Below are positions 47,060-58,521 of a stretch of DNA of 64,000 nt, piece after piece; the stretch's first letter is position 1; every line of letters starts with the position of its first letter. Source of the DNA: Gigaspora rosea. Its lineage: Eukaryota; Glomeromycota; Glomeromycetes; Diversisporales; Gigasporaceae. The stretch is taken from positions 38,700-102,699 of the forward strand of contig QKWP01001877.1 of NCBI GenBank assembly GCA_003550325.1. Direction: 5' to 3'. The notes beneath the pieces were generated by a model. That model did no database searches and was not told the origin of the DNA. It worked only from the letters and a program-made list of their open reading frames with translations. Position numbers and translations under genes: made by a program.

Positions 47060-47640
47060 GAATTGATATTTATTTTTGAACACATTTTTGGTAACACATT
47101 ACCCATTTCTGCAGATTTTAAGCAATATTCAATACCTTTTTTTTTATCCTTTTCAACACTAATTTCTTATGTTCCATTGGCATGCCCCATCTCTACAGAT
47201 TTTTTGAAAATATTCGGATACCTTATGTTCATCCTTTCAATTCCAATCTCATGTTGATAACAATATCCAACATAATCAACATATATTTATTATGTATTTA
47301 TGAGATTATATTCTTATTTGGATTTATTGGTTTATTTACTGGTTTAGGGAGTATTGGAAATGCAAAAAATTGACTTGTATAAATATGTCCGTAGTTAAGC
47401 TGTGCCGGTTTGATTTTATCATATGTTGAGAAATTTTTTCCAGAGTTTTAATTATATTATTCGACCTTTTCATTGTTCAAAACTTTATAAAATTGATTTA
47501 GTATATTGGCTAGTTTTTTAGCAGTTGGTCATTTGCTTTATTCGTCATCAAAGCATTTATTAATTAAATCCAACGAAAGGTGAGGACTTTGCATAATGAG
47601 CACAATTCCCTGAGATTTTCTTTATGTTTTTATATGAAAT
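47060..47640 (-). pseudogene. Protein kinase plus Sel1-repeat gene relic
   Basis: The minus strand carries, first in gene order (~47440-47610), the C-lobe end of a kinase domain: LSLDLINKCFDDE then PTAKKLANILNQFYKVLNNE, with two stops where the R-P dipeptide region should be. After a spacer, ~47066-47270 reads Sel1-like units: FQKSVEMGHANGT and EKDKKKGIEYCLKSAEMGN. This kinase-then-Sel1 order is common in Rhizophagus. Frameshifts and stops show it is dead. The plus-strand ORFs at 47063-47373 are shadows. Confidence 0.6.
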
Positions 47641-48159
47641 CGCATTTTCATTGCATAGTCTTCACTTTTGTTATGCGTTAAATATAATGGAAGTACCAAT
47701 TAGCATCGGACATATCATTGGACATTGAAAATCGTACAATATTTTTAGGGTAAACCTAACCAGTTAAACTCGAGTTTTTGTAGTCATATGATTTAATTAT
47801 CATTTCATATATTGAGTCTGAAATCGATTTGACAAGCAAAAAGTTTCTTGATTTGTAATTGATTTTTTTTCTTTTTTTTTCTAAAAAAAAATTTTTAATT
47901 AGAAGTTTATTACTGTAGCATGATATGATATAATTATATGACTCATTTAATTTCTAGCGATGACGAAAATTGTTGAATTTTTTCTTTTTTTTAAAAAAAA
48001 ATATGTAAAAAAATTTATTTGAATGAAAAAACCATACCCGAATAATTTGAACTTTGTGCGATGAATGAAACAACTATACCTTAACAATGCGAATGCGATT
48101 TAATTTACTTCCTCTTCAAGTTCGATGTTGAGCTTGAATCTAACATACTCAAAGAAATA
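47641..48159. other. AT-rich, no recognisable gene
   Basis: Possibly a further part of the kinase relic on the minus strand, but too eroded to support. Confidence 0.3.
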
Positions 48160-48540
48160 GCAACCATCCTCCAAAGAGATTGAAGAAGGATCCCTTCTGG
48201 ATGAACTTACTAAAACTGATGACAAACAATATTGCAAGCATTGTCAGACTTCCTACTCAATGGATACGGGTCTCTCTACAATTAAGTCACATTTCAAACA
48301 TAATCATCTAAATGCTGTCATAAAGGCAAATGTTGAACCATATAGTGCTGAAATGGTTATACAAATAAACCAATATCTCTTTAAATAGATTATTACAGAT
48401 CAGCAAGCATTTTCTATTGTTAAAAATAAAGATTTCGACTATTTATTAATTAATTAATGGCACACTATTCTATTCCATCAAGACAGTTTGTCACACAAAG
48501 TATTTTAAGATTATATTATTAAAAAACAACATGGCCTTTG
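48160..48540 (+). pseudogene. hAT transposase N-terminal fragment (BED finger)
   Basis: The plus-strand frame reads LLDELTKTDDKQYCKHCQTS, then TGLSTIKSHFKHNH. This is a C-x2-C...H-x4-H BED finger. It is followed after a stop by ITDQQAFSIVKNKDFDYLLI, the 'D-x-Q-x-F-x-x-V-x-N-x-x-F' block that sits after the BED domain in hAT transposases (RICESLEEPER/DAYSLEEPER type). In-frame stops interrupt it and the catalytic core and hAT dimerisation domain are missing. It shows that hAT transposases have been active in this genome, as required by the many hAT-type MITEs here. Confidence 0.7.
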
Positions 48541-48699
48541 AATCAGGTATTACTGTTAATAAATTAAATAATAATACATAGTTAAAATGAAATAATAACT
48601 TTATTATTGTTTTTTAGTGATTTACTTGTAAAATTTAAAACTTGTATTAGAAATAAAATTTTTTTTTATAAATAATATATAAAATTTAAGAAATCTCAA

Positions 48700-48880
48700 G
48701 TAGGGTTCCGAGGTTAAGTTCACTAGAAGTTCAGGTTCAGGTTCAATGAACCTGAACCTAAACCTGAACTTGAAAAACTTTTTGAACCTGAACCTGAACT
48801 TAAAATTTATGAACATGAACTGCACCTGATCTTAAAAAAAGTTCAGTTCAGGTTCAGTTTAAGGTTCATAATATATGCAC
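48700..48880. repeat. AGGTTCA/TGAACCT word cluster
   Basis: Dozens of ggttcaggttca and tgaacctgaacc words in both orientations. The minus-strand ORF 48622-48825 (repeated FRFRF) is a by-product. It is probably another word-type MITE, but termini and target duplication were not resolved. Confidence 0.6.
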
Positions 48881-48959
48881 ATGTTTACCTAGAGCACAAA
48901 ATTAGAATCAAATTAGTAAAATTTAGAAAATATAGTATTTTGTATAATTTTATTAATAA

Positions 48960-51110
48960 AATCATTAAAAATATTATTTTACTTGAAATTTTACTAACTG
49001 ATCATAACTTTTTGCACTAAGTAAACTTGTTCAGCACCAAAACATACATCAAATTGGTATATTTTATTTTATTTTTCTTAAAATTTAAAGAAAAGAGATG
49101 CTTATATACTAAAATGATGTATTTTTTGGTGTTAAACAAGTTTACTTAGAGCAAAATATTAGAATAATTAGTAAAATTTAGAGAATTATAGAAATTTGTA
49201 TAATTTTATTAATAAAATTATACAAATTTCTATTATTATACAAATTTTACTAAAATATACTAATATTTTTTCTAAGTAAACTTTTTTAGTACCAAAAAAA
49301 TACATTAATTTAGTATATTTTATTTTTTTTAAAGTTTGAGGCATAGTTGCTTAATTTTGAATTTTTGATAAAAATTCCAAAATTAAGCATCCTTTCTTCA
49401 AATTTTAAGAAAAGTAAAATAACATGTACCAGTTTAATGTATTTTTTGGTACTAAACAAGTTTACTTAGTGCAAGAAGTTATGATTAATTAGTAAAATTT
49501 TATGTAAAATAATTTTTTTTTTTTGTTTTTTAACCGAGACCTTGCTCTTTTTCATTTGTTAAATTTATATTATTACATGCAAAAGAAAATAATACATTAA
49601 TATCTAACTAGTAGAAAAAAGGAAACTCAGACTTTATGATGGCCTTCCGCTACCAAAAAATCTTTATTCGAGGCCTAACTGTTAGCTAAGTAAAGTTTAA
49701 CTTTTTAGACTTTTAAAATAAAAATTGGTAATATCGATAAACTTGTCCCAGCATAACCGGCCCAGGTCCTAGTATGTTAAACAAAAAGCAGTCATATAGA
49801 CCGGACTGCTTAAAACAAAGCTTTTAGAATTTTCTTTCGGTGGTTTCTTCATAAGTCTTGCACGTCTTTTCACATTACTTGTTTCCAAGCCACTCATGAT
49901 GATTGTATCCAATATAGTAGATGCTTTTTCTTTTTGAAAGCAGTAAACACTACAGATCTTTTGAAGGGGGTATACCAGAATGCCCACTTTTTGAAAATTC
50001 TTTACGAACCGACGGCACCAAAAAGAGTTCACATATAATCATAGTAAGGACAGTAGTTCTTCCCATATAGTCCAAAATCCATCAGAGAGCCACCAAGTAC
50101 TTTCCCAGTTGTGGTAAGTGATAAACTCTAAGCTTGTTAGCAGGTAGTCTATGAACTTTACCTCTAAATGACAAGTGCCAGTTTTTTGATAAATGACAAA
50201 CTCTAAAGCTATTAGCAGATACTTAGTTAACTGTATTCCTAAATAACAGCTACCAGGTTGCATGTTTTCGTTGGTTTTTCTACTGTTTCTTTGAGACTTT
50301 ACTTTTGAAGTGTTAGCATATTTGTTGGTACAGGTGATCGGTGGGTGGAGTTATAGAAGATCCTTGTAAAAATAATATTTTTAATAATTTTATTAATAAA
50401 ATTATATGAATTTCTATGCTTCTCTAAATTTTACTAAAGGATTCTAACTTCTTTTTCTAAATAAACTTATTTAGCACCAAAAAATATATTATTTTAGTAT
50501 GTTTTATTTTATTTTCTTAAAATTTGAGGCAACAATGCTTAATTTTGAATTTTTGATGAAAATTTCTATCCTTTCTTCAAATTTAAAAAAAGTAAAATAA
50601 AATATACTGATTTGATGTATGTTTTGGTGCTGAAGAAGTTTACTTAGCACAAAAAGATAATCAATTAGTAAAATTTCATATAAAATAATATTTTTAATAA
50701 TTTTATTATTAATAAAATTATACAAATTTTTATGATTCTCTAAATTTTACTAAAAAGTTCTAACTTTTTGCTCTAAGTAAACTTATTTAGCACCAAAAAA
50801 TACATTATTTTGGTATATTTTCTTAAAATTTGAAGCAAAAGTGCTTAATTTTGAATTTTTGATAAAAATTTTCAAAACTAAACAACTTTTCTTCAAATTT
50901 TAAGAAAAGTAATATAAAATATGCTGATTTGATATATTTTTTGATGCTAAACAGGTTTTCTTAGTGCAATAAGTTATGTTCAATTGGTAAAATTTTAAGT
51001 GATATAATATTTTTAATAATTTTATTAATAAAATTATACAAAATGCTATGATTTTCTAAAATTTATTAATTAATTTATACTTTTTGCTTTAAGTAAACTT
51101 GTTTAGCATC
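48960..51110. repeat. Array of ~310-bp palindromic units
   Basis: The block tagcaccaaaaaatacat (near 49030, 49290, 50468, 50786, 51100) alternates with its inverse atgtattttttggtgcta (near 49117, 49437, 50613, 50925). Each pair forms a hairpin around a conserved core (gcttaattttgaatttttga). The hairpins are joined by a spacer with taataattttattaataaa. About four to five units remain, interrupted by foreign sequence at ~49510-50370. Confidence 0.65.
49769..50263 (-). pseudogene. Repeated mobile-element ORF fragments
   Basis: Two minus-strand open stretches (49769-50032 and 50039-50263) lie in an insertion within the palindromic array. The first shares RRFVKNFQKVG / PLQKICSVYC with the fragment at 250-380. 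The second has an internal repeat (SCYLGIQLTKYLLIALEFVI and TCHLEVKFIDYLLTSLEFIT). Superfamily not determined. Confidence 0.45.
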
Positions 51111-51129
51111 CAAAAATACACATATATAT

Positions 51130-51450
51130 ACTCAGATTTAGATAGTTTGCAAACTTTGGGCCAGATCCAAACCAAACTTATAATTGAATTTGAGTTTAGT
51201 ATAAAGTTTAAAATTGTAAAATTTAGAGTTTAAATCTGGTTTGAACACTGGACCAAACTGAACTAGACCAAACCTGGACCCAAATCTAGAAGCACTAGTT
51301 TATATGAATGCTAAATTGAACCTGAACATGTTCATATACTTTTGAACTAAACCTGAACTAAACCTAAACCAGCTTTAAAAATTCAATACCAAACCAAACT
51401 TGAATATATTTTAAAAAATGTTCAGGTTCATAAGAACACTAGATTAAATT
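51130..51450. repeat. GGTTTGGT/ACCAAACC and TGAACC word cluster
   Basis: A mixture of accaaac, ggaccaaac, cctgaacta and gttcaggttcat words on both strands, similar in style to 48700-48880. No coding. Confidence 0.5.
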
Positions 51451-51929
51451 CAATATTTGAATACCAAATCTTGATTTAAAATATAATAGCTGGCTTTTAA
51501 TACAATAGAATACATTAACTAACTTTTAATAAAAAAGAATAGTTTATTAGTTAAAAAATAAAAATTACTTTATATTAAATATCATTATTAATATATAATC
51601 AAATCATAACCTTACTTTACTAAATTTTAGAAAATGTCTAGCTCTTGCTTTATTTGATCCAAATTTTAGATTCAAAATAACCAGAGTTGAACCTAAATTA
51701 GAATCAATATTTGGATACTAAAATTTGGGTTTAAAATATAGTAGCTGATTTTTAGTACAAGAAAATAAGAATTACACTATATTAAATATAAGTAGTCTTA
51801 TCATAAACCTGGTTTACCCTAATAACCTAAACCCCAAAGAGGTCTATATAAAGACAATTAATTTAATCCTAGACCCCATATCTAACTAATCAAATTTAAT
51901 CATATGACAAATATAAATTAGACAGTGAC
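51451..51929. other. Intergenic, repeat-derived
   Basis: Bases ~51630-51680 (ctagctcttgctttatttga) recur near 55880-55915, so this is dispersed-repeat sequence. No gene was found. Confidence 0.4.
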
Positions 51930-53970
51930 CCCTCACCATGCCAACCCCATGATCGGCCAATCAAATTCAGTCATCATCAGCAAATTTTATATATAGATAT
52001 ATATCAATTACTAACCGGTAAGATATATATCGATACTCATCACCCCTGTCGATTACTATCGATAGTGATAGTAATCGATATATATCCGGTTAATCGATAT
52101 ATATCAAATATGATATCAATTAATAATTATTATATTCACATAATCATACTTTTTATACTTTTTGCAAATTTTTAAACGTTTTACAGATTTTCACAAGTTT
52201 TCGCAATTTTTTAATATAAAATTTTATTTTTTTTATTTATTATTATTATATTTTAAAATATTACATATTTTATTATAAATTGATATAAAAAAATGTCAAA
52301 AAAAATAAATTCAAAAAAAACGAAACCAAAAAAAATAAAAAAAATAAACTATTCTATTCCTTTTATTCGCTCATATTTGCTTATATTCGTTTATATTTGC
52401 TTATATTTGCTTATATTTGCTACTTCTTGCAAAGTCCCAAAAAGTTAGGCCGTTTTCTTGCAAAGTTCCAAAAGAAGTAAGGAATAAATAAAATAAAATA
52501 AAATTAAAAAAATAAGTAAAAAAAACAAACAAAAAACAAACAAAAAAAATAACAAAAAAAACAAACCCGAAAAAAATAAACTTATATTTCGCTCATATTT
52601 GCTTGTATTTGATTATATTCGTTNNNNNNNNNNNNNNNNNNNNNNNNNNNNNNNNNNNNNNNNNNNNNNNNNNNNNNNNNNNNNNNNNNNNNNNNNNNNN
52701 NNNNNNNNNNNNNNNNNNNNNNNNNNNNNNNNNNNNNNNNNNNNNNNNNNNNNNNNNNNNNNNNNNNNNNNNNNNNNNNNNNNNNNNNNNNNNNNNNNNN
52801 NNNNNNNNNNNNNNNNNNNNNNNNNNNNNNNNNNNNNNNNNNNNNNNNNNNNNNNNNNNNNNNNNNNNNNNNNNNNNNNNNNNNNNNNNNNNNNNNNNNN
52901 NNNNNNNNNNNNNNNNNNNNNNNNNNNNNNNNNNNNNNNNNNNNNNNNNNNNNNNNNNNNNNNNNNNNNNNNNNNNNNNNNNNNNNNNNNNNNNNNNNNN
53001 NNNNNNNNNNNNNNNNNNNNNNNNNNNNNNNNNNNNNNNNNNNNNNNNNNNNNNNNNNNNNNNNNNNNNNNNNNNNNNNNNNNNNNNNNNNNNNNNNNNN
53101 NNNNNNNNNNNNNNNNNNNNNNNNNNNNNNNNNNNNNNNNNNNNNNNNNNNNNNNNNNNNNNNNNNNNNNNNNNNNNNNNNNNNNNNNNNNNNNNNNNNN
53201 NNNNNNNNNNNNNNNNNNNNNNNNNNNNNNNNNNNNNNNNNNNNNNNNNNNNNNNNNNNNNNNNNNNNNNNNNNNNNNNNNNNNNNNNNNNNNNNNNNNN
53301 NNNNNNNNNNNNNNNNNNNNNNNNNNNNNNNNNNNNNNNNNNNNNNNNNNNNNNNNNNNNNNNNNNNNNNNNNNNNNNNNNNNNNNNNNNNNNNNNNNNN
53401 NNNNNNNNNNNNNNNNNNNNNNNNNNNNNNNNNNNNNNNNNNNNNNNNNNNNNNNNNNNNNNNNNNNNNNNNNNGTAAAAGGGAGAGAGGGATAAAAATC
53501 ATTCAAAAACTTATTTTTTTTTTTTATGCCAGTTTTTTTTACTTTGTTTTTCTTTTTTTTTTAAATTATTTTTTTTTGAAATTTTACTTTTTTTTTTTTA
53601 TCCAGTGATCTGGGATGAAATTTTTGTAACGTGGTCAAAACACTGTGTAATCTTTAAAGATCTGTTAATTATTATATATCGTTTCAAGTAATTATGATTA
53701 TAATCAATTTATAGATATATAACGATTTAATATAAAAATGATATATATCGATTAAGATATATATCGATTTTTAACCGGTTAATCGATATATATCGTTATT
53801 TTTTAATTGATATAAAACGATTAACTGTTATATATCGATTAATATCTATACATAAAATTTCCTGATAATATGACTAATAATTAGTCTTGGTACCAAACAA
53901 AGGGCATTGTGGCAACCCTGTGATCGACCAATTAAAATTGGTCATGTGCATTCATACTTTTATAACCAAA
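51930..53970. mobile_element. Large inverted repeat enclosing the assembly gap
   Basis: Left (about 51935-52150) and right (about 53690-53965) flanks are inverted. Outer ends have ccaaccccatgatcggccaa and the inverse of ttggtcgatcacagggttgc. Inner parts are full of atatatcgat and ccggttaatcgatatatatc. Between them lie poly-A-rich DNA, a tttatatttgctta tandem repeat and the gap. It may be one long-TIR element. Confidence 0.5.
52624..53474. other. Assembly gap (851 N)
   Basis: Undetermined bases. The left edge is tandem tcatatttgcttgtatttga-like repeat, so the gap probably reflects an unresolved tandem repeat; true length unknown. A further single N is at 54779. ORFs crossing the gap are artefacts. 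Confidence 0.98.
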
Positions 53971-54089
53971 AAACAAAAAAAAATTAAAAAAAAATTAAAA
54001 AAATAATTTTATTTATAATAAATTTTATTTATTAAAAAAAACAATTGTGTAATAAACACATAAAGAATGCATAATAAATGCATAACAAA

Positions 54090-55110
54090 TATGTAATAAA
54101 TGTATAACAAATCTTTTTATCACTATTCACAAGACCGTTGTACCATAATGACTTTATTAATTTATGCATAACTGGCTTCAGTTGTTTTTCTCTCACATAT
54201 TATTTAATTTCCTTTTTAAAGTTCTTCCATCTTTCCTTCCTGGTGCTTGTTTTTTCTAATTAACTCGATTCTTAGAAAAAAGAAAAGATAGAAAATCAAA
54301 AAATACAAGAAAAAAAAAACTACTAAATCTTGAATGTACTGACCTAAAAGCCCCTACTCACTTACCTACTTGCTACCATTTTGATCAAATTTGCAAGAAC
54401 AAAAGACAAACATAGAAGTTAGGGGCATGCTATTTATTATGTAATTTTTACCATAGATACATAGTCAGAGGTAGTAATCACATCTATATATTATATTAAT
54501 CAATCAGAATTAGATAAAATGATTACACTATATATGGGTAGAGGTAGCTACTAAAAAATATTACATAATAAATGGCTCATCCCTTAGTAAACCAGAAAAA
54601 AAAAACAAAAAGAAAAAAAAAAAACTTACAAAACCTCTACGAAATATTCCATCACTAACAGCTTGAATATTGTTCTGAAGAAAAATCCCACCCACTTATC
54701 CACATGCTACTAGTTTGAACGAATTTACAAGAAAAAAAGTCAAGATAAAAGTTAGTAAACCGGGTTAAAAAATTAAAANCATAACGAATCTTTCTATCAC
54801 CATTCACAAGACCATTACGCCATAATGACTTCATTAATTCATGCATAACCAGCTTCAGTTGTTCTTCTCTCATGTATTATTTAATTCCCTTTTTAAAGTT
54901 CTTCCATTTTTCCTTCTCGGTGTTTTTCTAATTAATTCGATTCTTAAAAAAAAAGAAATCAAAAAATTACAAGAAAAAAAAAAAACTTCTAAATCTTGAA
55001 CGTACTGACCTAAAAGCCTTCACTCACTTACCCACTTGCTACCAGTTTGATCAAATTTACAAAAAAAAAAGACAAACATAAAGGTTAGTAAACCAGGTTT
55101 TTTTAAAAAA
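54090..55110. repeat. Tandem duplication of a ~340-bp mobile-element segment
   Basis: Segment 54110-54440 recurs at 54780-55100. Shared landmarks are accattcacaagaccatt, cataatgacttcattaatt, cttcagttgttcttctc, tttttaaagttcttcc and tacttgctaccagtttgatc. A third, partial copy lies at ~54640-54775. The minus-strand frame 54655-54873 begins MREEQLKLVMHELMKSLWRN and may be the remains of an element protein; family unknown. Confidence 0.7.
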
Positions 55111-55128
55111 AAAAAAAATACATAGCCG

Positions 55129-55335
55129 AAATCCAGGAATATACGAAACACAGACAAGGCGCGCAGTACTAAAAGAAATCACAATACCGGAACTGCACGA
55201 AACTCACAGACAAGCCGAAAAGAAATCTACAATACCGGGACCGCACAAAACACACAAACAAGATGTGCAATACCAAAAAGAAATCCACAATACCAGGAAC
55301 ACACAAAACACTTATTACCAATAAAGTGCGCAATA
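55129..55335. repeat. ~57-bp minisatellite, four imperfect units
   Basis: Repeated agaaatccacaataccagga followed by cacaaaacacac-type sequence and gcgcaatacc. It directly follows the duplicated segment. Confidence 0.65.
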
Positions 55336-55454
55336 CAAAAAGAACAAAGTTTTAATACAGAAGTTCACCAAAAGAAACATACTAGAAAAGATGTAAACTA
55401 TGCACAAACCTTACAAAGCCACGAGCCCTAACAATTAACTTTATTCTAACTTCA

Positions 55455-55580
55455 TTACAGCACCAACGATGGCTCCCACGATGTCTTCAGGCTTTTGAAG
55501 ACGACTCTAGTAGCCCCAAAGATAGTTTCAACGATGTCTCCAGCGATGGCTCCAACAACGGCCCTAGCGACGCTCTAATA
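55455..55580. repeat. GATGGCTCCAACGATGTCTCC-like reiteration
   Basis: Several near-copies of cgatggctccaacgatgtct with gccctagcgac variants. GC-rich. No open frame. Probably a mobile-element end. Confidence 0.5.
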
Positions 55581-56087
55581 AAATAACTAAAAAAAAAAAT
55601 TAAATGTTAATAAATAAAAAAAAATAAAATAAAATAAAAAATAAAAACTTATCTGATTGGCCAATCTGTGCATATGTAAATTTGGGTTTAGGTTAAGGTT
55701 TTTTTATATTTAACATAAACCTCATTGAGGTCTAGAATAAAAAAAAATTTTAATATAAACCTCTATAAGGTTTATATTAATTAATATAAAACCCAGATCT
55801 AGGTTAAGGTTTCTCATTAATTAAATATTATAATAAATATGTTATCATATTGTAAGTCTTACTTTACTAAATTTTATAAAATGTCTGGCTCCTGCTTTAT
55901 TTGATCCAAATTTTAACCAGAATTAAACCTAAATTAAATTATAAATAATGATAATTTATAAAATGTAGATACTATTTTAAATTTATTTTAAAGTGTAAGA
56001 CCTAAGAATTAGAGCTCCAGCCCACAAAACATTACTATTTTTTCTAAAAATTTAATAGTTTCTAAAATAGCACTCCAAGTACTATAA
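55581..56087. other. Intergenic, dispersed repeat
   Basis: Shares ctttactaaattttataaaatgtctggctcctgctttatt-type sequence with ~51615-51655. No coding. Confidence 0.4.
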
Positions 56088-56095
56088 TTAGTACT

Positions 56096-56340
56096 AAAGT
56101 TTCTCAAATTCAAATTAAATCAAATATTATTTTAAATCTGATCAAATTAAATAAAATATTAGATTATTTTGAATTTAATCAAATTAAATCAAATATTAGA
56201 TTATTTGGAATTTGATCAAATTAATTGATTCTAATTTGAATTTGGTTTGATTCAAATATTTATATTTGAATTTGCAAATCAAATATAGTAAAATATTTGA
56301 TACAAATATTTGAAGATCAAATCAAATTGTAGAACCCTAA
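56096..56340. mobile_element. hAT-like MITE with CAAATTTGA words, copy 2
   Basis: Same termini as copy 1 (aaagtttctc at left, gaaccctaa at right) and the same word content. Flanked by an exact ttagtact duplication at 56088-56095 and 56341-56348. 245 bp. Confidence 0.88.
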
Positions 56341-56348
56341 TTAGTACT

Positions 56349-57546
56349 ATAAAGTAGCTCTTTATGATTAGTATAAAATAATCATTTTAACAACTCTTTA
56401 TACAGTACAAAACATCGAAAAACATTCAATATTTTATGTATAATTCATAAAAAATATTATAACTCAAAAAACAATATAATTAAAAATCTTTTTTAACAAA
56501 TTTGTTGCAATTTGGTTAAACCACAATTCTGTTAGAATAAGTTATATTTTTTTTTATAATTTATAAAGTTATTTTAGTTTAAAGTTTATATGCATTCAGA
56601 AATTTGGTGTTTAATATATATATAAATTGTTAATATATACTGTATTTTTAACCATTAAAATTCATTACACAAAAATCAGCTGATCAGAATTGATTATATC
56701 TATATTTTAAAATTTGGCGCTTTTAAAAAATTATTGAATGTTTTTTTGCTTTTCCGTACTGTAGTTCAAAATTCATCGTATCGAGGTTTAATATACTGCA
56801 TAATATCACAATTTATAAGAATTGAAAGTACCGGTACATGTATATAATAGAGATTAGTTTAATGGTAGAAATTGACGTTTTATAATTTATGAATTATTAA
56901 ATTACTGTAAGTCTACGTCTGTATGCATATGTATAAAAATATAAAATGTGCACTTATAAATGTATATTTAAAATTAACAAATTGGCGATTAAATTTTTAT
57001 TCATATAAGTTACGTACTAACTTTTATTTAAATTCAAAACCTGATACATAAGGCTGCAGCCCTAAGAAATGTCGCCGTTTTATTACTAGTATACAGTTTA
57101 CCTAACGAACAACATGGATGGAAGAGCATGCATTTCTGATTGGCTAGAAGATCGGAATGCTACACTGATAATAATCTTTACATATTAGAACAGCCCCCAG
57201 TCAAAATGTATGCCACGAAAACGAATTGTAAAAAGTTGTGACTAAAAAACTCTTAAAGTATATGACTTTTTATAAACTATTAAAGTAATTCAGAAATCCA
57301 CCAAGTAATTCGGAAATTAGATGAGAGGTATGTTTAAACGTTTGAGTTTAGCTTATAGGTAATAAATCGATTAAACTCAGCAATTTATGCTCTCTTTTAT
57401 TTGTGAAAATTTATTCTTCGTAATCCCAACTAATAAAGAAACTGACTATAATATAGATTAATAATATGAAGTTGTGGATCATAAGGTTTATAGATTTCGT
57501 GAGGAGAATTAAAGGAGTTTAAAGCGAAGTAGTGGTACTGTAAGGT
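56349..57546. other. Intergenic, no recognisable gene
   Basis: AT-rich with only short frames. Nothing supportable was seen on either strand. Confidence 0.4.
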
Positions 57547-57554
57547 ACTGTAAC

Positions 57555-57782
57555 CAGTGTTTAAAATTCAAATTTGGTTTTATGTTCTCAAAAAGAACAT
57601 TTTTAATTTCTTAATGTTCTTAGTAAAATTTTAATGTTCATTATATAAGAAATTTTAAATTTTTTAATATTAAAAGAATATATTGAATGTTCTCAAATAG
57701 AGAACACATTTTAATAATTTATGTTCCCAAAAATTGTATAATGTTCTCTGAGAACACTGAGAACATTGAATTTTAAACACTG
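57555..57782. mobile_element. hAT-like MITE with GTTCTC/GAGAAC words
   Basis: The 17-bp terminal repeats cagtgtttaaaattcaa are inverted at the right. An exact duplication actgtaac lies at 57547-57554 and 57783-57790. The interior carries atgttctc / gagaacat words throughout. A CAGTG terminus plus an 8-bp duplication is diagnostic of hAT. Confidence 0.9.
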
Positions 57783-57790
57783 ACTGTAAC

Positions 57791-58303
57791 CATATAATGA
57801 TTATTAAATCAAAGACCAGTCTGATATTAGAGAAGCGTTTAAAAGTTATTTATAATTTTTTTATTAGTTGTTAACGTTCTAGAATAGGTTTAAACATTTA
57901 TTTTATTTTATTTTATTTTTTTGATTCGCAATATGTTAGGATCCTTTTTTTTTAATAAAATTTTGGTCTGTCATAATTTTCTAGTTTTAGGTTTAAAGTC
58001 ATCGAGATACTCCTGCCAGTATTAATTTAATCATCATCGATGTATACATATTAGTTTTTATTCGTACAATATCACCAATTATAATGAATCACGCTATGCT
58101 GGATGGAAGATTTTTTAGTTGACCCGATATCTACTTGGATAATATATAATCTACCTGTCAGGTACCCAAGTGATTTTTTAGATTAGAATACCAATGAAAT
58201 CTAATGAATTAGTGATTTATTGAAAATTTTTCTAAAATAAACAAATACAGTATCTGCAAAAAATATATATTACTGTATATAATTTGACCAAAACATTAAA
58301 ATA
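57791..58303. other. Intergenic, no recognisable feature
   Basis: No coding or RNA gene was seen. Confidence 0.4.
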
Positions 58304-58521
58304 TGTCGGGGATGATGCTGAAATCAGATGATGCTGAAATTTTGATTTATTTTGATATGAAATTTTAAAAATTTTATGGTATGCTTTTGTCTTATAGGGT
58401 TAGGGTAAAATTTGGGGTAGATTTGATATTTAAAGAGTATATATGGATTTTAGCAGGGCTTATAGTTTCAAATCGAGACCCCAAATTTCAGCATCATCCG
58501 ATTTCAGCATCATCCCCGACA
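58304..58521. mobile_element. MITE with 39-bp terminal inverted repeats
   Basis: The left end tgtcggggatgatgctgaaa continues to base 58342 and is inverted at 58483-58521 with one mismatch. Each terminus contains two tandem gatgatgctgaaat words. The core is shared with a decayed copy at 27030-27140. The ORF 58381-58581 is therefore a by-product. The flanks share aaata. Confidence 0.85.

Noticed and set aside
48622..48825. Repeated Phe-Arg ORF
   Set aside because: By-product of ggttcaggttca word repeats.
52582..53506. Long open frames across the N block on both strands
   Set aside because: They consist of undetermined bases and have no sequence content.
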